64,000 bases of DNA from Psychrobacter phenylpyruvicus DSM 7000 = NBRC 102152 (GCF_000685805.1 NZ_JMKP01000001.1:1-64000), one strand, 5' to 3'; shown: positions 34,312 through 43,293, counted from the first letter of the stretch. Made by a program: numbers and translations. Notes: generated from the sequence alone by a model not told the origin.

Positions 34312-34839
34312 CTAATCATCTAGCCCATCATACACTCTACCCAAATTGTCTGGGACCCCGTCTAACACCATCACCTCATCGAGTAAACAGCGATCAGGGG
34401 CTTGTGTCACTGTCTGATTCTGCTTTAGATAATCTTCAGCCGACTGCTCAAAGCCACCTGCCATAATCATGTCCTGCATATTAAATTTAACCTGTAGCAT
34501 CTCTAAGGTTTGATTCCGTTTATCAAAGACAGTTACTGCATTGGGAAAGACCGGAGTCACGTATTTAGAACCATTAAATAATGCCAAACAACCATTACGG
34601 TAAACCAGCTTGCCTCCTTGTGCTTTCATTGTTCTAACTTGATACAAGTCTGAAGTCTTAAAGGGATAGCTGTAAAATAAATCATCGCCATAACTGGATG
34701 GTTCTGTTTTTATTATGGGCAATTGAGAATTCGCATTTTCACTACTGTCAGCAATGCCTGCACTCTGGCATCCTATTAAACTCACCAATAAAAAAACACC
34801 AAAACTGGCACCCAATATTGGTTTAATTATTGAAGTCAT
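34312..34839 (-). CDS. Putative lipoprotein of unknown function
   Basis: The 175-residue precursor has a hydrophobic signal and a lipobox LIGC (Cys24), so it is predicted to be lipidated. The mature part contains KLVYRNGCLALFNGSKYVTPVFP and a second half with AEDYLKQNQ and CLLDEVMVLDG. I do not recognise a family. AAGGAG lies upstream of the ATG. It sits between the DsbC-like gene and the pseudouridine synthase on the same strand but with gaps of 136 and 156 bases, so it is probably transcribed separately. Confidence 0.72.
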   Translation of the reverse strand: MTSIIKPILGASFGVFLLVSLIGCQSAGIADSSENANSQLPIIKTEPSSYGDDLFYSYPFKTSDLYQVRTMKAQGGKLVYRNGCLALFNGSKYVTPVFPNAVTVFDKRNQTLEMLQVKFNMQDMIMAGGFEQSAEDYLKQNQTVTQAPDRCLLDEVMVLDGVPDNLGRVYDGLDD

Positions 34840-34935
34840 TCTCCCTTACTCCTTTTTGCTATATTTATGATTATTTTTCTTTTTTTATTAAGCTGTTTAT
34901 AGCAATACTATCAATACAAGGCATCAAATAATAGA

Positions 34936-34963
34936 CAAAAAAACGGGCACCTAAAGCGCCCAT
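34936..34963 (-). terminator. Terminator after the pseudouridine synthase gene
   Basis: On the minus strand GGGCGC pairs with GTGCCC (one G-U) around a five-base loop, followed by GTTTTTTT. Confidence 0.75.
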
Positions 34964-34995
34964 TTCAATAAAAAACTAACTAAACTTACTATCAA

Positions 34996-35700
34996 TTAGA
35001 AGCTATTTACTTCATCTTCGGTCAAGAAGCGGCTCTCCCCTTTCTCCAGACCTTCTAAAGTAATGCCGCCAATACTGGCCCGGTGTAGCTCAATCACTTT
35101 ATTGCCGAAGTAACCCATCATCCGTTTTACCTGATGATATTTGCCTTCGGTTAAGATAAGACGAGCATGAGTATCATCGATAAACTCTAATGTCGCCGGC
35201 TTAGTCGGCTCATAATCCCCATCTAATAAGATACCTTGAGCTACTTTCTTAATCGCATGGGCTTGCTCTGCTTCATCCATTGGGTCCGCTAGGGTCAGCT
35301 CATATACTTTTTCATGCAAATGACGCGGACTGGTCACACGATGTAGCCAGCTGCCGTCGTCGCTTAACAGTAACGCCCCTGTGGTATCGACATCTAAACG
35401 ACCCGCAATTCGCAAGCTACCCAGCTCAGGTATGGCGATAAGCTCGGTCACCATGGGATACTCTTTCGGTTTTAGAGTACACTCAAAGCCTTCAGGCTTA
35501 TACAGCAGTAAATAACGACTGCCGGTGGCAACGGATAAAGGCTCACCCGCCCACATCACTTCATCGTTGAGCACATCAACATGCACACTACCATCTTTTA
35601 CCACTTCATCATTGACCGTAATCTCACTGGCATGCAGCACTTTTTTGGCTTCTTTACGCGACAGCTCGGTGGCCTTACTGATAAATTTGTCTAAACGCAT
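34996..35700 (-). CDS. rsuA: RsuA-family 16S rRNA pseudouridine synthase
   Basis: RsuA makes pseudouridine 516 in 16S rRNA. The 234-residue protein begins with an S4 RNA-binding domain (MRLDKFISKATELSRKEAKK). The catalytic domain follows, with the active-site motif GRLDVDTTGALLLSDDG around 100-116, in which the first Asp is the nucleophile. LYKPEGFECT and the C-terminal EGKYHQVKRMMGYFGNKV are also conserved. The single S4 domain and length fit RsuA better than RluB or RluE. AAGGA precedes the ATG by eight bases. Confidence 0.88.
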   Translation of the reverse strand: MRLDKFISKATELSRKEAKKVLHASEITVNDEVVKDGSVHVDVLNDEVMWAGEPLSVATGSRYLLLYKPEGFECTLKPKEYPMVTELIAIPELGSLRIAGRLDVDTTGALLLSDDGSWLHRVTSPRHLHEKVYELTLADPMDEAEQAHAIKKVAQGILLDGDYEPTKPATLEFIDDTHARLILTEGKYHQVKRMMGYFGNKVIELHRASIGGITLEGLEKGESRFLTEDEVNSF

Positions 35701-35939
35701 TTATGTTATCCTTGGCTTTATAACTGATATAGTTATGCTAGATATAATTTGGTTATATATACCTTTGCTTAAATGACACTGTACCGGGTTATAAATATTT
35801 TTGTGTTACTACAGATGTAGATTGTATGGTGACCAGTTTACCACACCCACTGTCTGTAAAATTGATGACTTTTTTTAATCCCATACTTTTTATTCCGCTC
35901 CCTTTTAATACCAGTCTCTTTTAATAAGAGTTAGCCTTT

Positions 35940-36557
35940 ATGACTTATCAAACTTTAGCCGCCCCTGTTACTACCCGACTTGACATCAAGAAGTCAGAAT
36001 TTATCACTTATGCCTATCCGGTACACAGCCGTGAAAAAGCTATGTTTCACGTGGAACAGTTGCGTGAAAAGTACCCTGATGCGCGTCACCACTGTTGGGC
36101 CTATATTATTGGTGACCCCAATAACACTACCAGTGCCGGCTTTGATGATGACGGTGAACCCAATGGCACTGCAGGGCGCCCTATCTTAAATGTGTTGCAG
36201 CACAAAAGTATCGGTAACGTTATTGTGATCGTAGTCCGTTACTTTGGCGGCATTAAATTAGGAGCTGGCGGCTTAACCAGAGCTTACGCTGGCTCTGCAC
36301 AAGCGGCGGTAGATGAAATGGTACTGACTCCTTATGTGCCAATGGCTCAAGTGCAGATTGAAGCTGATTTTGCCAACGAATCACAAGTGCGTTATGTGGT
36401 GGAAGACATGGGCGGTGAGATTGGCGAGGTTACTTACAGTAAGGCGGTGACCCTAACCGTTAACCTGCCTGAAGCTGAAATAGAAACTCTCAAAGAAAGA
36501 TTGGGAATGGACGGCAGGGTGCTTGACGAACCAGAAAAGGAAACCAATGAGGATTAG
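35940..36557 (+). CDS. yigZ: YigZ/IMPACT-family protein
   Basis: The 205-residue protein has the IMPACT N-terminal domain: KKSEFITYAYPV near the start, ARHHCWAYIIG, DDDGEPNGTAGRPIL, and VIVVRYFGGIKLGAGGLTRAY. A ferredoxin-like C-terminal domain follows. The eukaryotic IMPACT relative regulates GCN2 signalling, while the bacterial proteins' role is not established. The coding sequence contains an exact match to the parS consensus at 36043-36058, within codons for AMFHVEQL. A terminator follows. Confidence 0.92.
   Translation: MTYQTLAAPVTTRLDIKKSEFITYAYPVHSREKAMFHVEQLREKYPDARHHCWAYIIGDPNNTTSAGFDDDGEPNGTAGRPILNVLQHKSIGNVIVIVVRYFGGIKLGAGGLTRAYAGSAQAAVDEMVLTPYVPMAQVQIEADFANESQVRYVVEDMGGEIGEVTYSKAVTLTVNLPEAEIETLKERLGMDGRVLDEPEKETNED
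36043..36058. other. parS centromere site, exact consensus match, inside yigZ
   Basis: TGTTTCACGTGGAACA fits all 14 defined positions of the ParB-binding consensus TGTTNCACGTGNAACA. It lies inside the yigZ coding sequence, as parS sites often do in other chromosomes. It is 3.9 kb from the one-mismatch site at 32141. The exact match is observed; function in chromosome segregation is inferred. Confidence 0.87.
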
Positions 36558-36578
36558 CATAATACAACAAATCTCAGT

Positions 36579-36614
36579 AACCAACCGTTCACTGAAAATA
36601 GTTGGTTTTTGTTT
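36579..36614 (+). terminator. Probable terminator after yigZ
   Basis: AACCAAC pairs with GTTGGTT around a 15-base loop, followed by TTTGTTT. The stem is short and the loop long, so the call is moderate. Confidence 0.6.
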
Positions 36615-36682
36615 ACTTTGAGTCCATCATAAGGGCATTAATCTAACAACGTTAATCCTAACAATATTCAGAGTGCCTCCTT

Positions 36683-37807
36683 ATGCTGTCTCAGTTAAAA
36701 CAAAAACTAACCCCTAAATCAAAAGCTGGCTTTGACTCCCCTGAAATTAGCTCAAACACTACCAATAAAGCCAACTCTCAGACTAAAGTCAGCACAAATA
36801 ACACCGAAGGGGCCAGCTTTACGCCTACCCCTTTCAATCCCCCTTTTTGGCTAACCAATCCCCATCTACAAACCATTTTGCCCAAGTTTTTTGCCCCAAA
36901 AGCACCGACTTATAGACGTGAAATTATTCGCGATTCACTAGATGAAAGCGATGTGGCTTATGACTTCTATGATGCGCATCCGCTAGACAACAGTCAGGGG
37001 CAACTGGAACAAACCCCGTTGGTAGTGCTGTTTCATGGTATGGAGGGCAGCAGTGACAGCCACTATGCCCGTGCTTTGGCGCATCAAATCCATGCTCAAG
37101 GCTGGCACTTCGTGGTGGCTCACTTCCGTAGCTGTGGCGGAATTCCGGCCAGCGGCCGTGTATTTTATAACGCAGGGGATACCGATGAGGTACACCACAT
37201 GCTACAAACGCTAAACCAAAAATATGAAAACATCTATACCGTTGGCGTATCGCTTGGCGGCAATGCTTTGGCAAAATATATGGGCGAATATGCTACAGAG
37301 GTATGTTGTAAAGGCGCTGTGGCCATCTCCTCTCCGGTGGACATGTCGTCAGCAGCAATGAACATGCAAAGCTTCTTAGGTCAAAAGATTTATACCCCTT
37401 ACTTGCTGAATCCCATTATCAAAAAAGCATTAAAAAATGAAATTAGTGATGAAGAAATTGAGGCCATAAAAAAGGTCGATCGTATCAGTGACTTTGACCA
37501 CATTTTTACAGCTCCCCGCCATGGCTACCGCTCAAATAACGATTATTATCGCCGTGCTTCTGCCCTGCCCTATCTAATCGATGTGGCAAAACCGCTGCTA
37601 TTAATCAGTGCCATGGACGATCCCTTTATTGGTTTCACTGCCACCAAAGAAGATGTCTCCAAGTCGGTGACTCTCATCGACACCGATCATGGTGGTCATA
37701 TTGGTTATCTACGCTATCTGGCAGATCAAAAGAAGTTCGACATTAATTGGATTCCTGAAACTGTAGTGAACTATTTTAAATTTATTGGTATAGCAAACCA
37801 GTCATAA
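36683..37807 (+). CDS. YheT-family alpha/beta hydrolase
   Basis: The 374-residue protein begins with a polar Asn/Thr/Ser-rich stretch (about 1-50). The YheT family features follow: FWLTNPHLQTILPKFF, VVLFHGMEGSSDSHYARAL with the oxyanion His-Gly, the nucleophile elbow GVSLGGNALAKYMGE, a late Asp in LLISAMDDPF and the catalytic His in DTDHGGHIGYL. The natural substrate is not known; esterase activity is typical. The polar N-terminal extension is longer than in E. coli YheT. Confidence 0.88.
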   Translation: MLSQLKQKLTPKSKAGFDSPEISSNTTNKANSQTKVSTNNTEGASFTPTPFNPPFWLTNPHLQTILPKFFAPKAPTYRREIIRDSLDESDVAYDFYDAHPLDNSQGQLEQTPLVVLFHGMEGSSDSHYARALAHQIHAQGWHFVVAHFRSCGGIPASGRVFYNAGDTDEVHHMLQTLNQKYENIYTVGVSLGGNALAKYMGEYATEVCCKGAVAISSPVDMSSAAMNMQSFLGQKIYTPYLLNPIIKKALKNEISDEEIEAIKKVDRISDFDHIFTAPRHGYRSNNDYYRRASALPYLIDVAKPLLLISAMDDPFIGFTATKEDVSKSVTLIDTDHGGHIGYLRYLADQKKFDINWIPETVVNYFKFIGIANQS

Positions 37808-37924
37808 GGCCAATCAATTGAGTAACCGTAGCCTTTCTGTGACGGTCTAGGCACGTCTGCTGCTTTGCAATAAAAACTATTTTCAGCATAATCGATGGTC
37901 TAATCTAATTTGTGAGACTGTGAA

Positions 37925-38467
37925 ATGTACCCTTTTTATCGTTATACCAAGTCTATTGTCAAAGCGATTTCTGCTCATAAAAAAGGCGATACGGTTGATC
38001 TGACCGATACCGCAGAGATGACATTCCGCTGTAGCTTAACCGATATCGACAACTTCTTTGAGATGAATAATGGTCGTGTGTTAACCCTATATGACTTCGG
38101 CCGCACCGATTTTGCCATTCGTTCTGGACTGGGTGAAAAACTACTCAAAAACCGTTGGGGCCTAGTAGTCGCCGGCAGTACTATTCAATACCGTAAGCGC
38201 ATCCGTGCCTTCGATCTGGTCACTATTAAGACCCGTATTGCCGCTATTGATGAGCGCTGGATTTATGTGGAGCAGTCTATGTGGGTTAAGGGTAAACCTT
38301 GCTCTACCGTTTTATTGCGTACCGGTATTACTAAAGGGGGACGCGTAGTCGAAACCCAAAAGGTACTTGAGGCATTGGGTAAGTCTGACTGGGAAATGCC
38401 GCCCACAGGCTATGTGGCAGAATGGATTGAGAGTGACTCTGATCGTCCTTGGCCACCTAAAATGTAA
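37925..38467 (+). CDS. Hot-dog-fold thioesterase-like protein (THEM6-like)
   Basis: The 180-residue protein resembles the 4-hydroxybenzoyl-CoA thioesterase-like group. It has TFRCSLTDIDNFFEMNNGRVLTLYD, matching the D-x-x-x-H/N-M-N-N-G region, and a later VVAGSTIQYRKRIRAFD strand pair. Such proteins hydrolyse acyl-CoA thioesters, but the substrate is unknown. Enzymatic activity in close homologues is not something I can vouch for. It follows the YheT-type gene by 117 bases and ends before a terminator. Confidence 0.78.
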   Translation: MYPFYRYTKSIVKAISAHKKGDTVDLTDTAEMTFRCSLTDIDNFFEMNNGRVLTLYDFGRTDFAIRSGLGEKLLKNRWGLVVAGSTIQYRKRIRAFDLVTIKTRIAAIDERWIYVEQSMWVKGKPCSTVLLRTGITKGGRVVETQKVLEALGKSDWEMPPTGYVAEWIESDSDRPWPPKM

Positions 38468-38816
38468 GCTTTTAAAAGCACAAACTGCTTAAAACCAATT
38501 CAGCAATAGGGTTCATATAATGTGAGCCCTATTTTTATGCCTATAAGTTGACCCTCTCTATTTAAGCTTTATCAACTGGATAGCTTTGATATCAGTTATG
38601 GATATCGAACAAGGATGTCATAGATGAATATCAAAGAGGGATGTCAAATAAATCCTGTTGAATGATCATCATCAAACAGCATTGTTCTAAAAGAAGAGAA
38701 TTTAAATCCAAGTGATAAAAATAGGCTTGTGAGGTGTAGAATAAGCGCCCGCTCTGCTACGCTAACTTTTAGTTAGCAGCTTTTATATATGATGCAGAAT
38801 ATCGGAGTAACTGCCT
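38468..38816. other. Intergenic region upstream of the PepSY gene
   Basis: After the thioesterase terminator there is a pair of 30-base-spaced direct repeats (ATATC-N6-GGATGTCA, about 38603-38651). A perfect GCTAAC-N5-GTTAGC dyad (38761-38777) lies 40 bases before the next gene. No gene and no convincing Fur box were found. Confidence 0.45.
38505..38536 (+). terminator. Rho-independent terminator after the thioesterase gene
   Basis: AATAGGGTTCA pairs with TGAGCCCTATT (one U-G) around a seven-base loop, followed by T residues. Confidence 0.8.
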
Positions 38817-40295
38817 ATGGGCTATGCAAATAATAGGTCAAATCAAACTCACATTGCTTCAAACAGTACTGGCAATAACAATAAATCAGATAAAAATCGT
38901 ATAAATAATAATAAATACTCAATCATTTGGCGTTGGCATTTTTATGCCGGAATATTGATCGCTCCTTTGCTTATCATATTGTCATTATCGGCCTTAGGCA
39001 TGTTATTTATAGCAAATACCGTGGGGCCTAATAATGAGCTGCTAACGGTCTCCAAACAAAGCTCAGCCACCCCTATATCGGTTCAGGCTCAAAGCGCACT
39101 GGCTACCCTGCCAGATAGCACGCTCAAGCAATACATTGCCCCTAAAAGTGAGGATAACGTCGCATTGTTCAGAGTTGGCTCTGCAGATAATGAGTATATG
39201 GTCGCTGTCGATCCCTATACTGCTGAGGTAATAACAAGCGCTCCGAGTAATAGCAATCTCTACCACACTTTTAATAATATTCATGCAGATTTACTGCTGG
39301 GAAAAACAGGCGATTATCTGTTAGAAACCGCGGCTTCTTTGACTGTATTACTGATATTGACCGGCTGCTACCTGTGGTGGTACAGACGTAAGTCAATCAA
39401 ATCTATGCTGATTCCAAGTAGCAAACAAGCCAATAAACGCTCAGTCTTTGTCACCTTACACGCAACGTTAGGCACCTGGTTGTCAATTTTATTACTGCTA
39501 TTTTGTGTGTCAGGAATGGCTTGGGCCGGTATTTGGGGTGGTAAAATCGTGCAAGCCTGGAGTCAGTTTCCTGCTGGTAAATGGGGCAATGGGCCCATGC
39601 CAACCTCGGTGATTGCACCGACACATGGTGAAGCCTTAAATAGTGGCAGTGTTAACGAAGTGCCTTGGATTCTCGAATTAACACCCATGCCTACATCAGG
39701 TTCGACATTAGGCGACAAGGGTATTAGTCCCTCTTCTCCTATAACTATTGATACAGTGGATAAATTCGCTCGTGAAAGTGGATTTCAGGGACGTTATCAG
39801 CTTAATGTGCCGCAGGATGAGACCGGGGTTTGGACACTTAGCCAAGACTCTATGAGTTATGATATGCCCAGTCCGACCGCAGATCGCACCCTGCATATAG
39901 ACCGTTATTCGGGCAATGTTTTGGCTGATATTCACTATGCAGATTACAACGCTTTCGGTAAGTTTATGGCCGTGAGTATTGCTTTACATATGGGTACTTT
40001 GGGGCTGTGGAGCTTATTGGCTAATGTTTTATTTTGCTTATCTGTTATCGCAATTTGTATTAGCGGTTATGTTATGTGGTGGCAGCGCCGTCCAAGTAAA
40101 CTTAACGCTAATTCATCCCGCAAAGTAGGTTTAAACCCACCGCCGGCTAAAGGCAATATCCCATGGGGCTTGGTGATAATATTGTTAATAGTAGCTGTGA
40201 TTTTCCCTACAGCTATCATTGCCATCGTTGCCATTGCCTTACTCGACTTTTTAGTGATATCTCGAGTGCCACGCTTAAAAAGGCTGATTAAGTAG
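38817..40295 (+). CDS. PepSY-associated transmembrane protein
   Basis: This 492-residue membrane protein has the PepSY_TM architecture. The first helix region is WRWHFYAGILIAPLLIILSL (about 40-59). A periplasmic loop with a PepSY-like segment (VDPYTAEV) comes next, followed by further helices near 178-200, 225-245 and 385-430, and two closing hydrophobic segments. A long Asn/Ser-rich hydrophilic N-terminus precedes helix 1. Many relatives sit beside siderophore receptors and some act as ferric-siderophore reductases. No such receptor is nearby, so an iron role is only a possibility. GGAG lies nine bases before the ATG. Confidence 0.83.
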   Translation: MGYANNRSNQTHIASNSTGNNNKSDKNRINNNKYSIIWRWHFYAGILIAPLLIILSLSALGMLFIANTVGPNNELLTVSKQSSATPISVQAQSALATLPDSTLKQYIAPKSEDNVALFRVGSADNEYMVAVDPYTAEVITSAPSNSNLYHTFNNIHADLLLGKTGDYLLETAASLTVLLILTGCYLWWYRRKSIKSMLIPSSKQANKRSVFVTLHATLGTWLSILLLLFCVSGMAWAGIWGGKIVQAWSQFPAGKWGNGPMPTSVIAPTHGEALNSGSVNEVPWILELTPMPTSGSTLGDKGISPSSPITIDTVDKFARESGFQGRYQLNVPQDETGVWTLSQDSMSYDMPSPTADRTLHIDRYSGNVLADIHYADYNAFGKFMAVSIALHMGTLGLWSLLANVLFCLSVIAICISGYVMWWQRRPSKLNANSSRKVGLNPPPAKGNIPWGLVIILLIVAVIFPTAIIAIVAIALLDFLVISRVPRLKRLIK

Positions 40296-40330
40296 TAGCA
40301 AAATAATGATGCCCCTATACTTTTGCTGTC

Positions 40331-40369
40331 AAAAAAGAGAGCTTACCCAAACCGGTAAGCTCTCTTTTT
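40331..40369 (+). terminator. Rho-independent terminator after the PepSY gene
   Basis: AGAGAGCTTACC pairs perfectly with GGTAAGCTCTCT around a six-base loop, followed by five T. Confidence 0.9.
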
Positions 40370-40555
40370 ATTGATATAGTTTTAGTTAATCCTACTGCGT
40401 ATCCCTGAGTATTATTACCGACATATTATCCATTGTATCCCAAACCGTTTAGTTGGTAGCTATGATTACAGCTCTAATAAAGACGCTACAAGCTTTATCG
40501 TCTATGATAGGCTTTTTGAATCAATTAGCCCCTAAAAGATACGAGAGGAAAAACA

Positions 40556-42067
40556 TTGAGTGATACAGCTTCTACTGGCAAACAACGTGACCTGACCGAA
40601 GGGTCGATTGCCAAAACAATGCTCTTATTTGCCCTACCCACCCTTGGATCGTCGATACTGCAGTCGTTAAACGGTTCGATTAATGCCGTTTGGGTAGGTC
40701 GATTCTTGGGTGAAGAAGCGCTTGCGGCAACCGCGAATGGTAACATTCTAATGTTTATACTGATCTCTTTCGTTTTTGGTTTCGGTATGGCATCTACCAT
40801 TTTGATTGGTCAAGCCATGGGACAACGTGATCATACTATGGTTAAAAGAACCATAGGAACCGCGTTAGGCAGTATCATTCCCATAACCGTGTTATTGGCT
40901 GCCGTGGGCTGGGTGTCGTCACCGCTGTTGCTCGAGCTTTTAGGCACACCAACAAGTGCTTTTGACCTGGCTTTGACTTATTTGCGCATGATTTTTCTGG
41001 CAATGCCAGTTACCCTCACTTTTACTTTGATGACAATGGCCCTGCGCGGAACGGGCGACTCTACGACTCCGCTTTGGTTCATAGCCTTGTCGGTGGCGAT
41101 AGATTTGGTTTTGACACCGATGCTTATTACTGGGGTAGGACCTTTCCCGGAGTGGGGAATCTTTGGCTCAGCCTTTGCAACAGCGATGGCCAACACTGTG
41201 GCACTTATTGGCATGGGCATCACTTTATATCTGCGTCGGTCTATCTTAACCCTCAATAAATCAGAGCTGCACTTTTTACGACCCGATAAAAAAATCCTCT
41301 CCTCCATGTTCTCTAAAGGATTGCCGATGGGACTACAAATGGTGGTCATCTCCTCAGCAGCTTTGACCATGCTATCGCTAATTAACCGTGAAGGGGTCCA
41401 GACCACAGCCGCTTATAGCGCGACCCAGCAGCTTTGGACCTACGTGCAGATGCCAGCTATGGCGTTAAGTGCTGCAGCCAGTGCGATGGTGGCCCAGAAT
41501 ATCGGAGCCAACCAGTGGGATAGAGTGTCAGCGATCACCCGCTGGGGGCTTATCTTTAATGTGATATTGACCGGATTACTAATTGGGGTTCTAACCATTT
41601 TTGATGAAGCTGCCTTAGGCCTGTTCCTTGGTAGCGACAGTCCAGCAGTAGCTATTGGTACTCATATTCAGCTTATGGCGACATGGGGTTTCTTATTCTT
41701 CGGGGTAGCACAGGTACTATTTGGCACCATGCGGGCAAATGGCTATGTGATTTGGCCCTTAATGGTTATGGTAATCTCTATGTATCCGGTGCGTCTAGGC
41801 TTTGCGTTCGGGTTTTATTCAAAGCTTGGTGCCGATGCCCTTTGGCTATCATTTCCAGCGGGCATGGTGGCGACCGCTGTAATGGGTGTAGGGCTGTATC
41901 TACAGGGTGGCTGGCGCAAAGGTAAGGTTTTACCTCCCAAAGAGGCTGCTCAAATCACTGAAGGCTACCGTGCTCAAGGAAGCTGTAGTGCGTCGTGTCG
42001 TGATATTACTCCCACTACTTCTTGGGAGCGTTCAGAGGAGCGGGAGGTTGTTCCTCGTCGTTCTTGA
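40556..42067 (+). CDS. MATE-family multidrug/Na+ antiporter
   Basis: The 503-residue protein has about 12 membrane helices in two halves. Family motifs include LLFALPTLGSSILQSLNG, GQAMGQRDHTMVKRTIG and KGLPMGLQMVVISSA, with a similar AQNIGANQWDRVSAI in the second half. MATE pumps export cationic drugs or metabolites against sodium or protons; the substrate is unknown. The start is a TTG at 40556, supported by AGAGGA seven bases upstream and by the sequence MSDTAS. A hydrophilic tail of about 35 residues with two Cys and several Arg/Glu extends past the last helix. Confidence 0.9.
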   Translation: MSDTASTGKQRDLTEGSIAKTMLLFALPTLGSSILQSLNGSINAVWVGRFLGEEALAATANGNILMFILISFVFGFGMASTILIGQAMGQRDHTMVKRTIGTALGSIIPITVLLAAVGWVSSPLLLELLGTPTSAFDLALTYLRMIFLAMPVTLTFTLMTMALRGTGDSTTPLWFIALSVAIDLVLTPMLITGVGPFPEWGIFGSAFATAMANTVALIGMGITLYLRRSILTLNKSELHFLRPDKKILSSMFSKGLPMGLQMVVISSAALTMLSLINREGVQTTAAYSATQQLWTYVQMPAMALSAAASAMVAQNIGANQWDRVSAITRWGLIFNVILTGLLIGVLTIFDEAALGLFLGSDSPAVAIGTHIQLMATWGFLFFGVAQVLFGTMRANGYVIWPLMVMVISMYPVRLGFAFGFYSKLGADALWLSFPAGMVATAVMGVGLYLQGGWRKGKVLPPKEAAQITEGYRAQGSCSASCRDITPTTSWERSEEREVVPRRS

Positions 42068-42090
42068 TTGGGGTATCATTGTCTTAACTA

Positions 42091-42126
42091 AAAAAGAGCT
42101 ATCATTTATTTGATAGCTCTTTTTTT
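42091..42126 (+). terminator. Rho-independent terminator after the MATE gene
   Basis: AGAGCTATCA pairs perfectly with TGATAGCTCT around a six-base loop, followed by six T. Confidence 0.9.
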
Positions 42127-42222
42127 ATGAGTTTTTATAAATTAACCATTCTTTTAGCATCCGTATTATTAATTACTTCAAACTTATTACAACCTAATTT
42201 ATATAATTTATCTTACTTACTG

Positions 42223-42238
42223 GGTTGCACGTGAAGCA
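42223..42238. other. Weak parS-like sequence (two mismatches)
   Basis: GGTTGCACGTGAAGCA keeps the CACGTG core and differs from TGTTNCACGTGNAACA at two of 14 defined positions. It is intergenic, between the MATE and HrgA-like genes. Alone it would not be convincing. It is reported because two better sites lie within 10 kb. Confidence 0.35.
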
Positions 42239-42321
42239 AAGCGTCTTTAATGGCTCAAATACAAATTTCTGCTAACATAAGTGGATAGACTCTATTATGG
42301 ATTCATTACTAGGAAGATAAT

Positions 42322-43257
42322 ATGACCACTCGTGTACAGATGATAATAGAAACTTTACGGGATCATCCAGACCAAAGATTTACCGCAAGGGAGCTAGCGG
42401 AACTGTTCATCGAGCGCTACCCTGAAGACTTAGAGGAAAAGAGAAATAACCCTCGTTATAAAACCTTAGAGGACCTCATCGTGCAGCTTGCGGCAGAGAT
42501 TGGCGGTGAGCGAACCGAAACAGCAAAACGTTTGTGCCCTAATGTAGCCACTCAAGATAAACCCAGACCTAGAAAGTATTATTGGCAAGCGATACCTGAA
42601 CAACCTCACTTTATGGTTGAGGAAGAGTCTGATGATCTCGACGAACCTATTGAAAACCTACCTTCTAATTTAGCTTCTTTTACCGAACATGATTTGTATC
42701 CTTTGCTCATCTCCTATTTGTCAGAAGATTTGGGACTGAACTGTCGTAGAATCGATGAACGTAAATCTAGAAATATGCGCGGCTCAGGGGGTAATCACTG
42801 GCTACATCCTGATATTGTTGCATTAGAGACTCTGGATAAAGGGTGGAGTGATGTTGTCCGAGCTTGTGTTCGAGGGAGTAATGATGCGGTATTTAGGCTT
42901 TGGTCTTTCGAGGTAAAAAAGACCTTAAATAGAAGCAATGTCCGCAAAAGCTTTTTCCAGGCTGTCTCCAACTCAAGTTGGGCAAACTTCGCTTACTTAG
43001 TGACTGCAAACTTAGACTCTGCTGTAGAAGCCGAATTGCAAATGCTATCGGGGCTACATGGCGTCGGCGTTTTACTACTAAACCAGCAATCTTTGTTTGA
43101 TAGTCAAATCTTAATCCCTGCTAGAGAAAGAACCAATATCGATTGGTTGTCAGTCAATCGTATTGTTGAAGAAAACAGCGACTTCGAAGCCTTTATCGAT
43201 CAAGTAGGTATCTATAGTCAGACTGGAAGGCTTACCAAAAGTTTATGGAACAAGTAA
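42322..43257 (+). CDS. HrgA/COG2958-like protein: winged helix plus PD-(D/E)XK-like domain
   Basis: The 311-residue protein has two parts. Residues 1-90 look like a winged-helix domain (RVQMIIETLRDHPDQRFTAR at the start, a KYYWQ wing end). Residues 118-311 carry a restriction-endonuclease-like pattern: an acidic residue in LHPDIVALE (Asp164), E-x-K in WSFEVKK (Glu197, Lys199) and a following helix with Gln213 (SFFQAVS). This arrangement recalls HrgA, first noted beside restriction systems. No methylase, helicase or toxin partner is encoded nearby, so it appears to be an orphan. AGGA precedes the ATG. Nuclease activity is inferred from motifs only. Confidence 0.75.
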   Translation: MTTRVQMIIETLRDHPDQRFTARELAELFIERYPEDLEEKRNNPRYKTLEDLIVQLAAEIGGERTETAKRLCPNVATQDKPRPRKYYWQAIPEQPHFMVEEESDDLDEPIENLPSNLASFTEHDLYPLLISYLSEDLGLNCRRIDERKSRNMRGSGGNHWLHPDIVALETLDKGWSDVVRACVRGSNDAVFRLWSFEVKKTLNRSNVRKSFFQAVSNSSWANFAYLVTANLDSAVEAELQMLSGLHGVGVLLLNQQSLFDSQILIPARERTNIDWLSVNRIVEENSDFEAFIDQVGIYSQTGRLTKSLWNK

Positions 43258-43293
43258 AGGATTTATTATTAAAAAACAATTAGTTAAAACACA

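Noticed and set aside
38590..38700. Fur box upstream of the PepSY gene
   Set aside because: ATGATCATCATCAAAC resembles part of a Fur site but lacks the symmetric GATAAT-type repeats.
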